64,000 bases of DNA. It comes from Rhynchopus euleeides. Lineage: Eukaryota; Euglenozoa; Diplonemea; Diplonemida; Diplonemidae. Both the position numbers and the translations under genes were made by a program. The stretch is taken from NCBI GenBank assembly GCA_963210315.1, contig OY723305.1, forward strand, positions 1,302,001 through 1,366,000. The letters run 5' to 3'. Of the stretch, positions 7,723-17,471 are shown piece after piece; positions within the stretch are counted from its first letter, which is position 1; every line of letters starts with the position of its first letter. The notes beneath the pieces were generated by a model, which saw nothing but the letters and a program-made list of their open reading frames with translations, ran no database searches and was not told the DNA's origin.

Positions 7723-9504
7723 CACGAAGAGAAAGGCAACACACACACGGGGGGCTTCGCTCAGAAGTGCAGAAGTGAGCCCCGCCTCACAGAAGCTGGC
7801 ACACTTGGGCACACGAGAGAGAGGAGCGAAGGCCACCAACGAAGGCGGCCCTGCAGAGCTGCAGGGCAGAAGAACCCCGCGTTGGGGTGGCGGCAGTGGG
7901 TGGCTGTGTCTCGTTTTGTTGTCGCTTTAAAAGCGCCGACCCCGCCTTCTTTCTCGCTTCGGTATTCACACTTTGCTTGACACTTGGCAGGAGGTCCTGT
8001 TGTGGTGAAGGAAAAAAAAACAACACAACGTGGCGATGTATCACCAGGCCGGAGATGGGGGGCAGGAGCTCCAGCCGGCAGCACAACTACACCAAAGGAG
8101 GGTGTCAAAATCATCGGTTTCGCCCGGACATACCGGGCAACCCCTGGACAGCAACGGTGAACTGATGAGGCGTGGCACCTCTGCGGTGCACGCCATTTGC
8201 CGTAACTTCCGTAGCGTGAGACACGCACCTTTGGCATGATGTGTGCGCCCGCATCACTGCGCAAGCATGTGTCAGCAGCTTGAAAAGAAGGGCAACAGAG
8301 GTTTGCTAGAGGTTGTTAGATAAGGGAGTCAGAATCCCCTTGGAGATGGCATCAAAAACTGGTGCGGTGGTGCAGCAGCGACCGCACGGATAAAAGAGAG
8401 AGGGGGGGGAGAGAGAGGACTGGAGACATCCACCCTGCCACATTGTGGAACCAACCCGCCACCCCACCCTGCGGGCAGGAGAGCAGGCAAGAGACAGGGG
8501 TCTGCCCAGACCTGCTGAGGACAGAGGAGAAGACACACAGAGACACCCCTCCATCCCGTCACATCACGTTGTTGGTACACTCACATGGTACGCCATTTTT
8601 GGCCATCCCTGACCCCACTACCCGTTCCCGCCGCAGACTCGCCTCACTTCGGGTTGCGCTTCAGGGCCGCCCTGAAGAAGGAGAACGGCATCTTGTAATC
8701 CTCCGGCGGTGGCGTCATGTTCTCCTCACCCAGCTTCGCGGTCCAGCCAGCGAACAGTGTTTTGCCAATGTTCTCACTCGGGGTGTGGTGAGGGGGCCCT
8801 TCCTGCACCACGGAAGGCTTGCGCTGAATGCCCTCGTAGAAGTAGAGCGCACCCGGGTTGGTCCACGCCTCCATCAGGCTGATGTACTCACTGCGGCGGG
8901 CAGGGTCGATCGCAACGAACGACGCCCTGTCGTAGACAAAGTCGAAGTGCTTGATGTGGCTTGCCGTACTGTTTTGGTGCAGCTCGCTTCCAGGAAGGAA
9001 CCCGAAGAAGTCGCACTGCACAACGTGGATGCGCTTCTGCACATCCTCCGGCACACCCGCCACGCGTGCCTTCAGCTGCTCCACAGCAAGTGGTGCGCCC
9101 TCCAGCCCCACCACCTCCATGCCCTGCTCCGCCAGATAGACCACCACAGGGCTGTCCCCACACAGCGGCACGAAGGCGGTCTTCCCCTCACACATCACGC
9201 TGTTCCCCATCGCCGCCTCCACAAACCGCACGTTGCCGGCAAACGGAGGCCCCTCTGCGAGGTTCTCGAAGGCACGCCAGCCCGTCTCACCCTCCGCCCA
9301 CCGCTCGTTCCAGAAGCCCAGGGAAAGGTGCTCCTCAGACATGGTGTCTTGTCCCTCTGTGTCTGTGCTGCAAAACCTGACGCAGGGCGTGGGTGCCGTG
9401 CGCCCACCCAACAGCCTCCGGAAAGTGCTCCCTGCCGCTGAACCCCGTGAGGCGGGCCTTGTAGCAGAGAGCCGAGCCAGGAGGTTGCGGGAGGCAAGCG
9501 CCAT
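7723..9504 (-). repeat. Tandem segmental duplication, unit A (contains methyltransferase copy 1)
   Basis: Several blocks match unit B (about 9929-11652) in the same order: near 7723/9930, 7978/10084, 8285/10229, 8433/10737 and then the gene itself. The gene blocks are nearly identical, while the non-coding blocks show indels and substitutions. Confidence 0.85.
8644..9504 (-). CDS. TPMT-family methyltransferase with a mitochondrial-type presequence
   Basis: 286 aa from ATG at 9504. TPMT-family enzymes transfer a methyl group from S-adenosylmethionine to thiol, halide or related small molecules. Visible family features are FWNERWAEGETGW at the N-terminal edge of the domain, FVPLCGDSPVVVYLAEQG followed by VVGLE (SAM-binding motif I and the next strand), and FDFVYDRASFVAIDP. 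The first 50 or so residues are Arg/Ser/Ala-rich and acid-free (MALASRNLLARLSATRP), ending near RFCST, as in a mitochondrial targeting peptide. The C-terminus ends ALKRNPK. The frame extends upstream of the ATG without another ATG. The substrate cannot be told from sequence. A second copy lacking the presequence lies about 1.4 kb upstream in the coding direction. Confidence 0.88.
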   Translation of the reverse strand: MALASRNLLARLSATRPASRGSAAGSTFRRLLGGRTAPTPCVRFCSTDTEGQDTMSEEHLSLGFWNERWAEGETGWRAFENLAEGPPFAGNVRFVEAAMGNSVMCEGKTAFVPLCGDSPVVVYLAEQGMEVVGLEGAPLAVEQLKARVAGVPEDVQKRIHVVQCDFFGFLPGSELHQNSTASHIKHFDFVYDRASFVAIDPARRSEYISLMEAWTNPGALYFYEGIQRKPSVVQEGPPHHTPSENIGKTLFAGWTAKLGEENMTPPPEDYKMPFSFFRAALKRNPK

Positions 9505-10447
9505 GCCGTGTGGGGGAGGGGGCTGGGAAGGTAGTGTGCAAAGAGTCGACCCCTTCGATAGATCAAAATGCAAGCAGCTTCGCAGTTCGAGTGAAAGGCG
9601 TTCGACCTGTGGTGATCCCAGTCGTGACGTGTGTGTGTTTTGGGGGTGGGGGAGACGGTGGCGGGTCTGATGCAGCAACGGGCGGGGTTGAGGAGGGGAG
9701 CTGCCTGCAGCAGCACTGTCGTGACATCACGGAGGCTTGTGAGGAAACTGCAGCCGAAGCTAGGGCGGCTGGAATGGCGGGTGTCTTCAGAGGACCGGTT
9801 CCAACCCGGCAGCCTGGCGGATCTGCGGGCAGGTGGCAAAGGCAAGAAAGAATGTACCCGAGGGGACATGCGATCGGCCTCCTCACCTTGCAGCACGAAC
9901 CGTGGCGACTTTGTACCGAGGGTCAGAAGGCACGAAGAGTAAGGCAACAAAGAAAGGCAAAGAGGGGGGATGGGCACCGAGGCTTCTTTGTGCGCCAACC
10001 CCGGCAAACAAAAGCATCTCACCACACAGCCTTGTTGTGGGGGTTGTCTTTCGTCTGCCAGGTGCGCTGGCCTCGCTTTTGCTTTGACACTTGGCAGGAG
10101 TCCTGTTGTGGTGAGACAACACAACGTGGCGGTGCATCGCCAGGCCGGAAGGTGGAGGGCTGCCCCACCTCCGGCACGGTGTGTGCAACCGCATCACTGC
10201 AGATCATGTGCCGGCAGCTTGAGGACAAGGGCAACAGAGGTTTGCTAGAGGGTGTTAGGTACGGGAGTCAGAATCCCTTGGCGTGGGGATCAAACTGCAG
10301 CACGGTGGTGCAGCAGTGAAAGAGCGAAACAGAAGGGGGGCGTTGAAGGCAGTGTGCAGTCGACAGAAACACCTTCACGGCACACACACACACCCTCGCC
10401 CTTCCCAAGGTACACATCACACAGGCAGCATTGGAAATGGAGCATTT

Positions 10448-10555
10448 GGGGGTCTTCGCTGGTCGTTATTCTTCGTCAATCTTCGTCACTTTTCACCTAA
10501 GTCACCAGGAAATGCACCAAAATGCACTGACGATCACCCCGGAGCGAAGACCCCC
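10448..10555. repeat. Short foldback with GGGGGTCTTCGCT ends
   Basis: GGGGGTCTTCGCT at 10448 and its inverse at 10541-10555 flank about 80 bp, including TTTTCACCTAAGTCACC, a word also seen in the palindrome at 1-324. It lies inside duplication unit B but has no counterpart in unit A, so it looks like a later insertion. Confidence 0.6.
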
Positions 10556-10897
10556 TTTCAACAAACAAACCCCCTTGTCAAAAGCAAAGGGTCAAAGAGC
10601 TGTTAGAAGAGGCTAGTTCTGGGAGGGAGACTTGTTGTTGTTGTGGTCAGACAAACTGCAGTGCGGTGTAGCAGCAGCAAGATACTTCAGGCGATGGGCG
10701 ACAGACAGTTCCCTTGTGTGGACAGGAATCAGAGACGTCCACCCTGCCACATTGTGGAACCAACCCGCCACCCCACCCTGCGGGCAGGAGAGCAGCCAAG
10801 AGATAGCGGTCTGCCCAGACCTGCTGAGGACAGAGGAGAAGACACACACAGACACCCCTGCATCCCGTCACATGACGTCACCCCACCCTGTAATTCA

Positions 10898-11596
10898 TCA
10901 CTTCGGGTTGCGCTTCAGGGCCGCCCTGAAGAAGGAAAAGGGGAAAGGGAGGTCGGCATCCTCTGCAGGTGGCCCCGTCGGGTCGTCCAGCTTCGCGGTC
11001 CAGCCAGCGAACAGTGTTTTGCCGAAGCTGTCGCTGGGGGTGTGGTGAGGGGGCCCTTCCTGCACCACGGAAGGCTTGCGCTGAATGCCCTCGTAGAAGT
11101 AGAGCGCACCCGGGTTGGTCCACGCCTCCATCAGGCTGATGTACTCACTGCGGCGGGCAGGGTCGATCGCAACGAACGACACCCTGTCGTAGACAAAGTC
11201 GAAGTGCTTGATGTGGCTTGCCGTGCTGCTTTGGTGCAGCTCGCTTCCAGGAAGGAACCCGAAGAAGTCGCACTGCACAACGTGGATGCGCTTCTGCACA
11301 TCCTCCGGCACACCCGCCACGCGTGCCTTCAGCTGCTCCACGCCAAGCGGCGCGTACTCCAGCCCCACCACCTCCATGCCCTGCTCAGCCAGATAGACCA
11401 CCACAGGGCTGTCCCCACACAGCGGCACGAAGGCGGTCTTCCCCTCACACATCACGCTGTTCCCCATCGCCGCCTCCACAAACCGCACGTTGCCGGCAAA
11501 CGGAGGCCCCTCTGGGAGGTTCTCGAAGGCACGCCACCCCGTCTGCCCCTCCGCCCACACGTCACTCCAGAACTTCAGGGAGTGCCCCTCAGACAT
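10898..11596 (-). CDS. TPMT-family methyltransferase, copy without targeting peptide
   Basis: 232 aa from ATG at 11596. It is nearly identical to copy 1 through the SAM-binding core (FVPLCGDSPVVVYLAEQG, FDFVYDRVSFVAIDP) and to the C-terminus ALKRNPK. Differences cluster at the N-terminus (MSEGHSLKFWSDVWAEGQ) and in a loop near the C-terminus. Upstream sequence still resembles the end of the copy-1 presequence but has a 2-nt length difference that breaks the frame, so translation must start at this Met. The likely product is cytosolic. Because the duplication removed the targeting signal, the pair may serve two compartments. Confidence 0.87.
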   Translation of the reverse strand: MSEGHSLKFWSDVWAEGQTGWRAFENLPEGPPFAGNVRFVEAAMGNSVMCEGKTAFVPLCGDSPVVVYLAEQGMEVVGLEYAPLGVEQLKARVAGVPEDVQKRIHVVQCDFFGFLPGSELHQSSTASHIKHFDFVYDRVSFVAIDPARRSEYISLMEAWTNPGALYFYEGIQRKPSVVQEGPPHHTPSDSFGKTLFAGWTAKLDDPTGPPAEDADLPFPFSFFRAALKRNPK

Positions 11597-11652
11597 GGTG
11601 TCTTGTCTTGTTGTGTGTCTGTGCTGCAAAACCTGATGTGGGGTGTGGGTGA

Positions 11653-14100
11653 CGACAAACGCTCAAAACAGATGTGCCCTCTGCAGCGAGAAGCATGTGT
11701 GATCCTGTGAGGGGCACTTTACAGCCAACACCCTGTTGCCTTAATGGATCTCGTCACATGTGATATCTGAGCAAAGCCAAGCCTGTGCTGTGCGAAACCT
11801 TCTTCGATCGAAACCTGCCAGAAACACCAGCTGGGGGGGGCGGTGGGGGGGGACCGATCACTGCCATAGGCGTATTGCTGTGCCCCTCCAGGGGCCCCGC
11901 CTCCTGCCGTACACACCACCACCCCCACCCCCCCAATCCCACCCCATCCCACCCGTGCACCCGCCATTCTGTTTTCGGGCATGTTTTGCTGTTTGCGTCC
12001 CACTGCACCCGACCCAAAAGCCTCGTCCTGCATGTTTCGTGCCTCATGCCGTTGAAATATCGGATATTATGTGAGTGGGTCGGGGGTCCTTCGTTTACGC
12101 CTGCGGAAAAGGGAAGAATGCAGCGTTGTGCTGTGCGCCAAAAGAAACCCCGGGGGGAAAAGGAGTGGGGGGGGGGGGAAGGCGAACCGTGCCCCCCCCC
12201 CCCCCCCCACTGTGTGTGTACCGGCTGCAAAAGTGGCACACTTTTGACGCATAGCAGAAGGTCTTCCCCCAGTGCTTTGAAAAGGAAAGGCGGTTCGCCC
12301 CTCCCACACCCACCCGCCCCGCTCTTGTGGGTCCTAATGTGCACGCTGTTGGCTCGGGCAATCACCTGTCACTCCGGTGCGCTCAGGTGGGCTGCCAGAA
12401 ACATCCAGCGGTTCGCACACTGAATCATCCGTGATATCGTTCGTAATCATGTCATAATGTGTGGTGTTGACGGCCACCAGACTGATGTGGGGAGAGAAGA
12501 TCGGTGAATTGGCGTGTATTTTTTTTTGGAACAACGGCGAGATTTTTCGAACTGAAAATACTCGTGGCAGCGTTCGGAATCCTGCGCCCCTTCACGAGCA
12601 GGCACTGTTCGTCCCAACTTTAACAAAGAGCGTGACACCAAGTCTTTTTTTGCACACATTATAACGGAGGCGATGCTGTTCGGATAAACAAAAGAACACA
12701 AATACAGGAAACCACCCATCCCCCCCCCCCACCCCAGAAAAGAACACCGGTTTAGAACCTGAAGATCTGCTGGCAGCCCGAGGCAATCATGGCAGTGTCG
12801 CCAGAACACAACGTCGCCAGAAGGCGTTGTGCCCATGGGGGGGGGATAATGACGGAGTGCAACAAAATAGCAGAACTGCCGGGATCCCTCCCCCACCCCA
12901 GAACAACAGTATCATTCCGGAAGCTCTCCACGACGAGCTACTTTTGCTCGGGGCCATTTTTAAGTTCGATCGTACCCTGAGGGGGAGGGGAGGGGGAGGG
13001 GGGCGAGGAACGCAACTCGCAGTATGTTCCGGCACCACCGCGCCACACATGAAGGGGGGGGGGGGGATTTTCAGGTTTTCAGAGGGTCGGGTGTGTGGGT
13101 GATTTATGTCAAACGATGTTCAAAAAATGGAACGGCGAAAAATAATACGGAACACACTCACATTCAATCAACAAGCAGGCGTTGCGTTGAAGGATGGGGG
13201 TGGGGGGTGGGGGGACGAGTATATGGGCACTTTCCAGTCGTATACGTAGGGGGATACGTGGGGATATAGGTGCGTGCATGTGTGTCTGTGCTGTGGCAGA
13301 GAGTGGCACTTCAGAGAGAACCCACGGATATTCCTCTCTCCCTGGCCCAAAAAATAGGCAGGAAGTAAGGCTGGCCACCCGTCTAGGTCCCTCAATTCCG
13401 GACTCTGGTGTACTGTCACTCCCATGTGTCACAACCATGACAGTGTGACAGATTCTGAGTGAAAGCCCTCCCTGGCACCCACTGCCAGCATTGCGCGTGC
13501 AGCCCATCTCGGCAGCCACTCAAACCTCGGCCCGGAGAAACGCCTGTGGCACTCTGCGGTTCCACAACGTGCACACACACACGCACAGCACTCAGCTGGG
13601 GAGGTCTGAAACAGGGAGCCTCGAGCGATGATCGCACTCCACCTACGCCCGTGATTTTCGGGCATATTTTTTGCACATTCGCCGTTGGTGTGGTGCTCGG
13701 TCTGCAGCGGCCTGAGGCAGTGTGGACAATGCTTCCTGTCTCCGCGGTAGTTGGGGAAGGGGAGTGGGGATAGACGGACCTGTGCGAGGGGGGGAGAAGG
13801 GTGTGTGTGAGTGCGGGGGTAGGTGCAGCGGAGATCACAGCAAGAACGGGGTTGCTCGGTGAGCTCCGCGCGACTACAAAAAGGGCTTGTTGGTGTGGCT
13901 GTTGGCACGGATGGCAGGGAATCGTACTCGTTTCGCTTTATTCGACACCCTGTCCGGCAACTGTGGGAGAACAGTTCCGGACTACTATTTGTTTAGCGCA
14001 CACGAAAAAAAATACCCCCCTGACCGTGCTTGCTGTTTGGGTTTGAGGCTACCAAAATCAGAGCCATACCGTAACTGAATTCTTCCGACTCATCACGCAT
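11653..14100. other. Intergenic; no gene recognised
   Basis: Low-complexity sequence with C or G runs near 12198, 12720 and 13058. ORFs of 100-210 codons are proline/serine-rich and overlap on both strands, with no motif. One dispersed repeat lies at 13905-13985. Confidence 0.6.
13905..13985. repeat. Dispersed repeat, inverted partner at about 24990-25062
   Basis: Shared words include AACTGTGGGAGAACAGTTCC and GGGAATCGTACTC, with similar spacing in reverse complement at the other locus. The second copy sits within the ATTATCG element. Confidence 0.75.
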
Positions 14101-15234
14101 CTACCACTCCAGGACAGGAACAAGGGAACCACCAGACAGGGCATGGCCCTTGTAAATCTCGCGCGCCCCACCGTACTTCCATGTCCCCGCGTTCCCACCG
14201 TCCCACCACTTGAATGTCCGACGGGCACGAAGTTCCTGTGAGAAGAGTTGTGTGGGCAGGAGAGACAGCATCATGGATAAACATAGAGCTTGCGTTTCGT
14301 ATCACTTTTGGGGGGGGGGGGGGGGGCACCCTGCACGTGTGGCCGTCGTTTTTTTTCTCTCCTCTTCTGCGATCAGCCATCCCCTTCTGGAGACACCGGT
14401 CTCCACCTTGAACCTTGGACTGACTGCTGGATGTTTCAGGAGCCTCTGATAAATCCGTCTTCCAGGTTCGATGTTCTTCAGCTGCCACAACACGCTTGAA
14501 AAAGATGGTGGGGGTGGTGGGTGGGCAGAAGGCAATTTGCCCCCCCCCGGAAGTAAAATTGAATCCAATATCACGCAGACGATACATACGTTGAATCTCA
14601 TGTCCATGTTTGTGAGCTTGTAGGCAAGGAACATGAACATCGTGAGGTGGAGGAGGCGGCGCAAGGACCCATGGCGGTTGTTACGCTCATAGGTCGTCTG
14701 GTTGAAGACGTTGAAGGCGACAATTTTCGGGTTCAGTGGGCGACCGAATGTCCCGGTCTCAGCCGTCCGGGGGACGTTGTCGTTGTACACCAGCTCCTCA
14801 TCCTTGTTCCGGAGCAGACCGGCAACTGTGTAGTCAGGCATGGAGTAAGCAGTCTTCTCGTTGATGTACGGGAGCTCTTCAAACCCCTCACCGTAGGTGG
14901 TGCTGCGCCAGTCAATCAGCTCCTCGGGGATGGTACGGAACCCGACATCAACAGTCGATTTAGTGTGGTCCACAACCGGGTAGAGGTTGACGTTGGTGTT
15001 AACTGCACGCCGCTGCTCCCACGTGGGGTTGAGAGGGTCCATCGGCGGGTAGTTGATGCTAGGGGTAATCATCGTCGTCCCTGCGACACGCTGTTTCGCC
15101 CCGAGCGTCGGCTCCACCAGCCTCTCATCCTTATCGAGCATGCGGATCTCAGGTGTCCATGCCAGATACGATCCTGTCGAATTGTCGTTCCGAAGGGGAT
15201 CGACCCAGTGCCGGGTTACAGTTCTCCTAAGCAT
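14101..15234 (-). CDS. Probable mitochondrial membrane protein, two exons (unknown family)
   Basis: Exon 1 runs 15234 to 14590 (215 codons, starts MLRRTVTRHWVDPLRND). The intron is 14589-14236 (354 bp; begins GTATGT, ends CTTCTCACAG). Exon 2 runs 14235 to 14101 (44 aa plus stop; starts ELRARRTFKWWDGG, ends VPVLEW). The splice is phase 0 and gives 259 aa. The N-terminus is basic, and one hydrophobic segment (LLHLTMFMFLAYKL) lies just before the splice. Aromatic-rich soluble parts lie on both sides. This pattern fits an accessory subunit of a respiratory complex, but I recognise no family. A plausible trans-splice acceptor (CACCCTCACTGTGCAG) lies about 40 bp upstream of the ATG. The intron holds a C16 run and a second C run. 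Without the intron, the ORF runs into proline-rich nonsense. Confidence 0.75.
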
Positions 15235-16012
15235 TGTTAGGCAGCACCACCACGATCGCGACCGCGGCTGTGTTCTGCACAGTGAGGGTGGTGGTGGTTC
15301 CCTATTGGGGCTGGAGGGGGATAAAATGCGGAATAACAGCGAGCGGTGATGTGCCGGCTGTTCAGCCCTTTTTGAGGCAGGGCGCACAACCTGCACAGAA
15401 GGGGCAACTAACCGGGTTGGGTTGGATTGGGTTGGGGTGGGTGGGCGACACAGGGGCGTATTTTCGTGGGTTTCCTCCCGCAGCCTCAGGGGGAAAAAAG
15501 AACATCGTGTGCTTTCCCGAAACGTATTCCACGCGCCCAGCAAACGGTTGGGGGCGGAGGGTGGGTGTGGATGAATCGGAGCACTTTCAATTATTCACAA
15601 GACTATGTCAAGTGTGTGAAATCCTACACAGCATTTAGTGGGGGGCAACCCCTGCTTGGTGTTGGAGTTACCGTGCAACGGATGCGACTGCACGCCAATA
15701 CTGCACTGCGGCTCGCACTGCCGCAGTGCCCTTGTATGAAACACAATCGGAACAATGAAATCAGTCGATACTCCGGGTTTTCCGCAGAAGAGCGGAGACG
15801 AATCCCAGATAGGAACACTCGCCCCCCCCCCACCACCCCCCCCCCCCCCGGTTGCACTCCGAAACTGCGGTACCCGGTCCTCTTGTTTCATTGACAACAG
15901 CCGTGTCTTGCTGTTGTAAAAAATGTGAAACTTTGTGCCTGCAAATCAGAAAGGGGAGAGAAGAACCAGCGGGTATTCGTCGATCGCGAGAACACACCAC
16001 GGACTAGTCGGC

Positions 16013-16130
16013 CAGTGACGGGTGGGGTCGACTTGTCGGGACGACGGGTGAAAACACGACAGGCGGCACCCGTCGTGCCGACGGGTGGATCCGTCGAGAC
16101 GACGGGCGAACCTGCTGAAACGACAGGTGT
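16013..16130. repeat. Degenerate tandem GACGGGTG-type repeats
   Basis: About seven imperfect copies of GACGACGGGTG or its complement occur at irregular 15-25 bp steps. There is no coding signal. Confidence 0.55.
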
Positions 16131-16813
16131 TCCAGCCATTTCCTGTTGATATGGGCCAATTTCCATTGAAAACTAGGGGGGTACCTTGCACCTAAAAAAA
16201 AGGGGGGGGGGGGGTGGGGTGGTGGTGGCGAAGGGGCTGGCGTTCGATGGCTCCGGCATAACGGAGCTGCTTTTTATTTTCTCGTTGAAACATCACTCGA
16301 CATCTCGTGTCGCACTGCAGTGTGAAGGCTGGTATGGCTCACACAACACCCATGCCCCAGGTAGGAACCACCCGGCGCTGCAGCACCCACCTCAACGGGC
16401 AATACTGCAGGAGGCACTTCGTCCCGGCAAGGCCGTCTGCGAGGCCAATCCAAAGCAAGCTAACTAGGATATTTGGTTTGCCACTGCCTGGGTTACATAC
16501 ACACACATCATGGCGTGCCCACTGCCCCCTCCTGTGGCCAGCCTGCGTGTCACGCTGGGCAACAAAAAAAAAACCTCGTGGTTTCAAAAAAAAATACACA
16601 CACACAAGAAATACACACCCACGCGCGAATCTTTTTTTTTATACAAACACCAGATGTCGCATTGATCTGAAGCCAGGGCCAGCAACCTGCAGCCCGGATT
16701 CCATTAGCAAGCAACAGCCAGCTCTGCTTTGCGGGCAGCCCACCCAGCGCCCAGCTGGGCTGTGTGGAGCTCCTAAACTCTCTCGTGTGTAGCAGAGGCG
16801 CGCCCCCGAACGG

Positions 16814-17025
<212 letters not shown>

Positions 17026-17471
17026 TAGAGGCCGCCCCAGCTGTGCGGATTGGAGCAGGTAGAGGGGGTGGGGAGGGCAAGAGAGACGCCTATACGGCGT
17101 TCTCTCCTTGAGGGCAACCGGGGTTGCCCCGCTTACCCGAAAAATGAACACGCGGCATGTTAATTCCCATTTATTTTTTTTACCTTTTTTTGCCGCCGCG
17201 TGCAGAATGTGAACCAAAAAACAAAACCCTCGCCATGTGGGCCTGGGTGCCATTCCCAGCACGTTGTCCCCCACTCAAACCTCACGTTGTGCAAAGAAAA
17301 GCTTGCTATTTACGCACCCAATATTTTTTCAGGAACCGGGGAGGAGAGGGGGGGGGAGTGATGGGGTGAGGGACGGCGGGACGCACCCGCTCTCTGTTCT
17401 GCAGGAGAGTTCTTCTGAAGGAGGGAGGGGAGCACCACCCCCGCCCCCCCTCCTCCTCCTCCTCCACCCTA

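Larger units (their letters stand above)
9929..11652 (-). repeat. Tandem segmental duplication, unit B (contains methyltransferase copy 2)
   Basis: Collinear with unit A. Homology on the gene's 5' side stops near 11652, which corresponds to the middle of the presequence coding region of copy 1. Confidence 0.85.

Noticed and set aside
8362..9441. 359-codon plus-strand ORF over the first methyltransferase (and the similar one over copy 2)
   Set aside because: Antisense shadow of the methyltransferase; duplicated only because the gene is duplicated.
13416..13908. Two overlapping minus ORFs of 140-159 codons
   Set aside because: Proline/threonine-rich, mutually overlapping, no start context or motif, and partly covered by a dispersed repeat.
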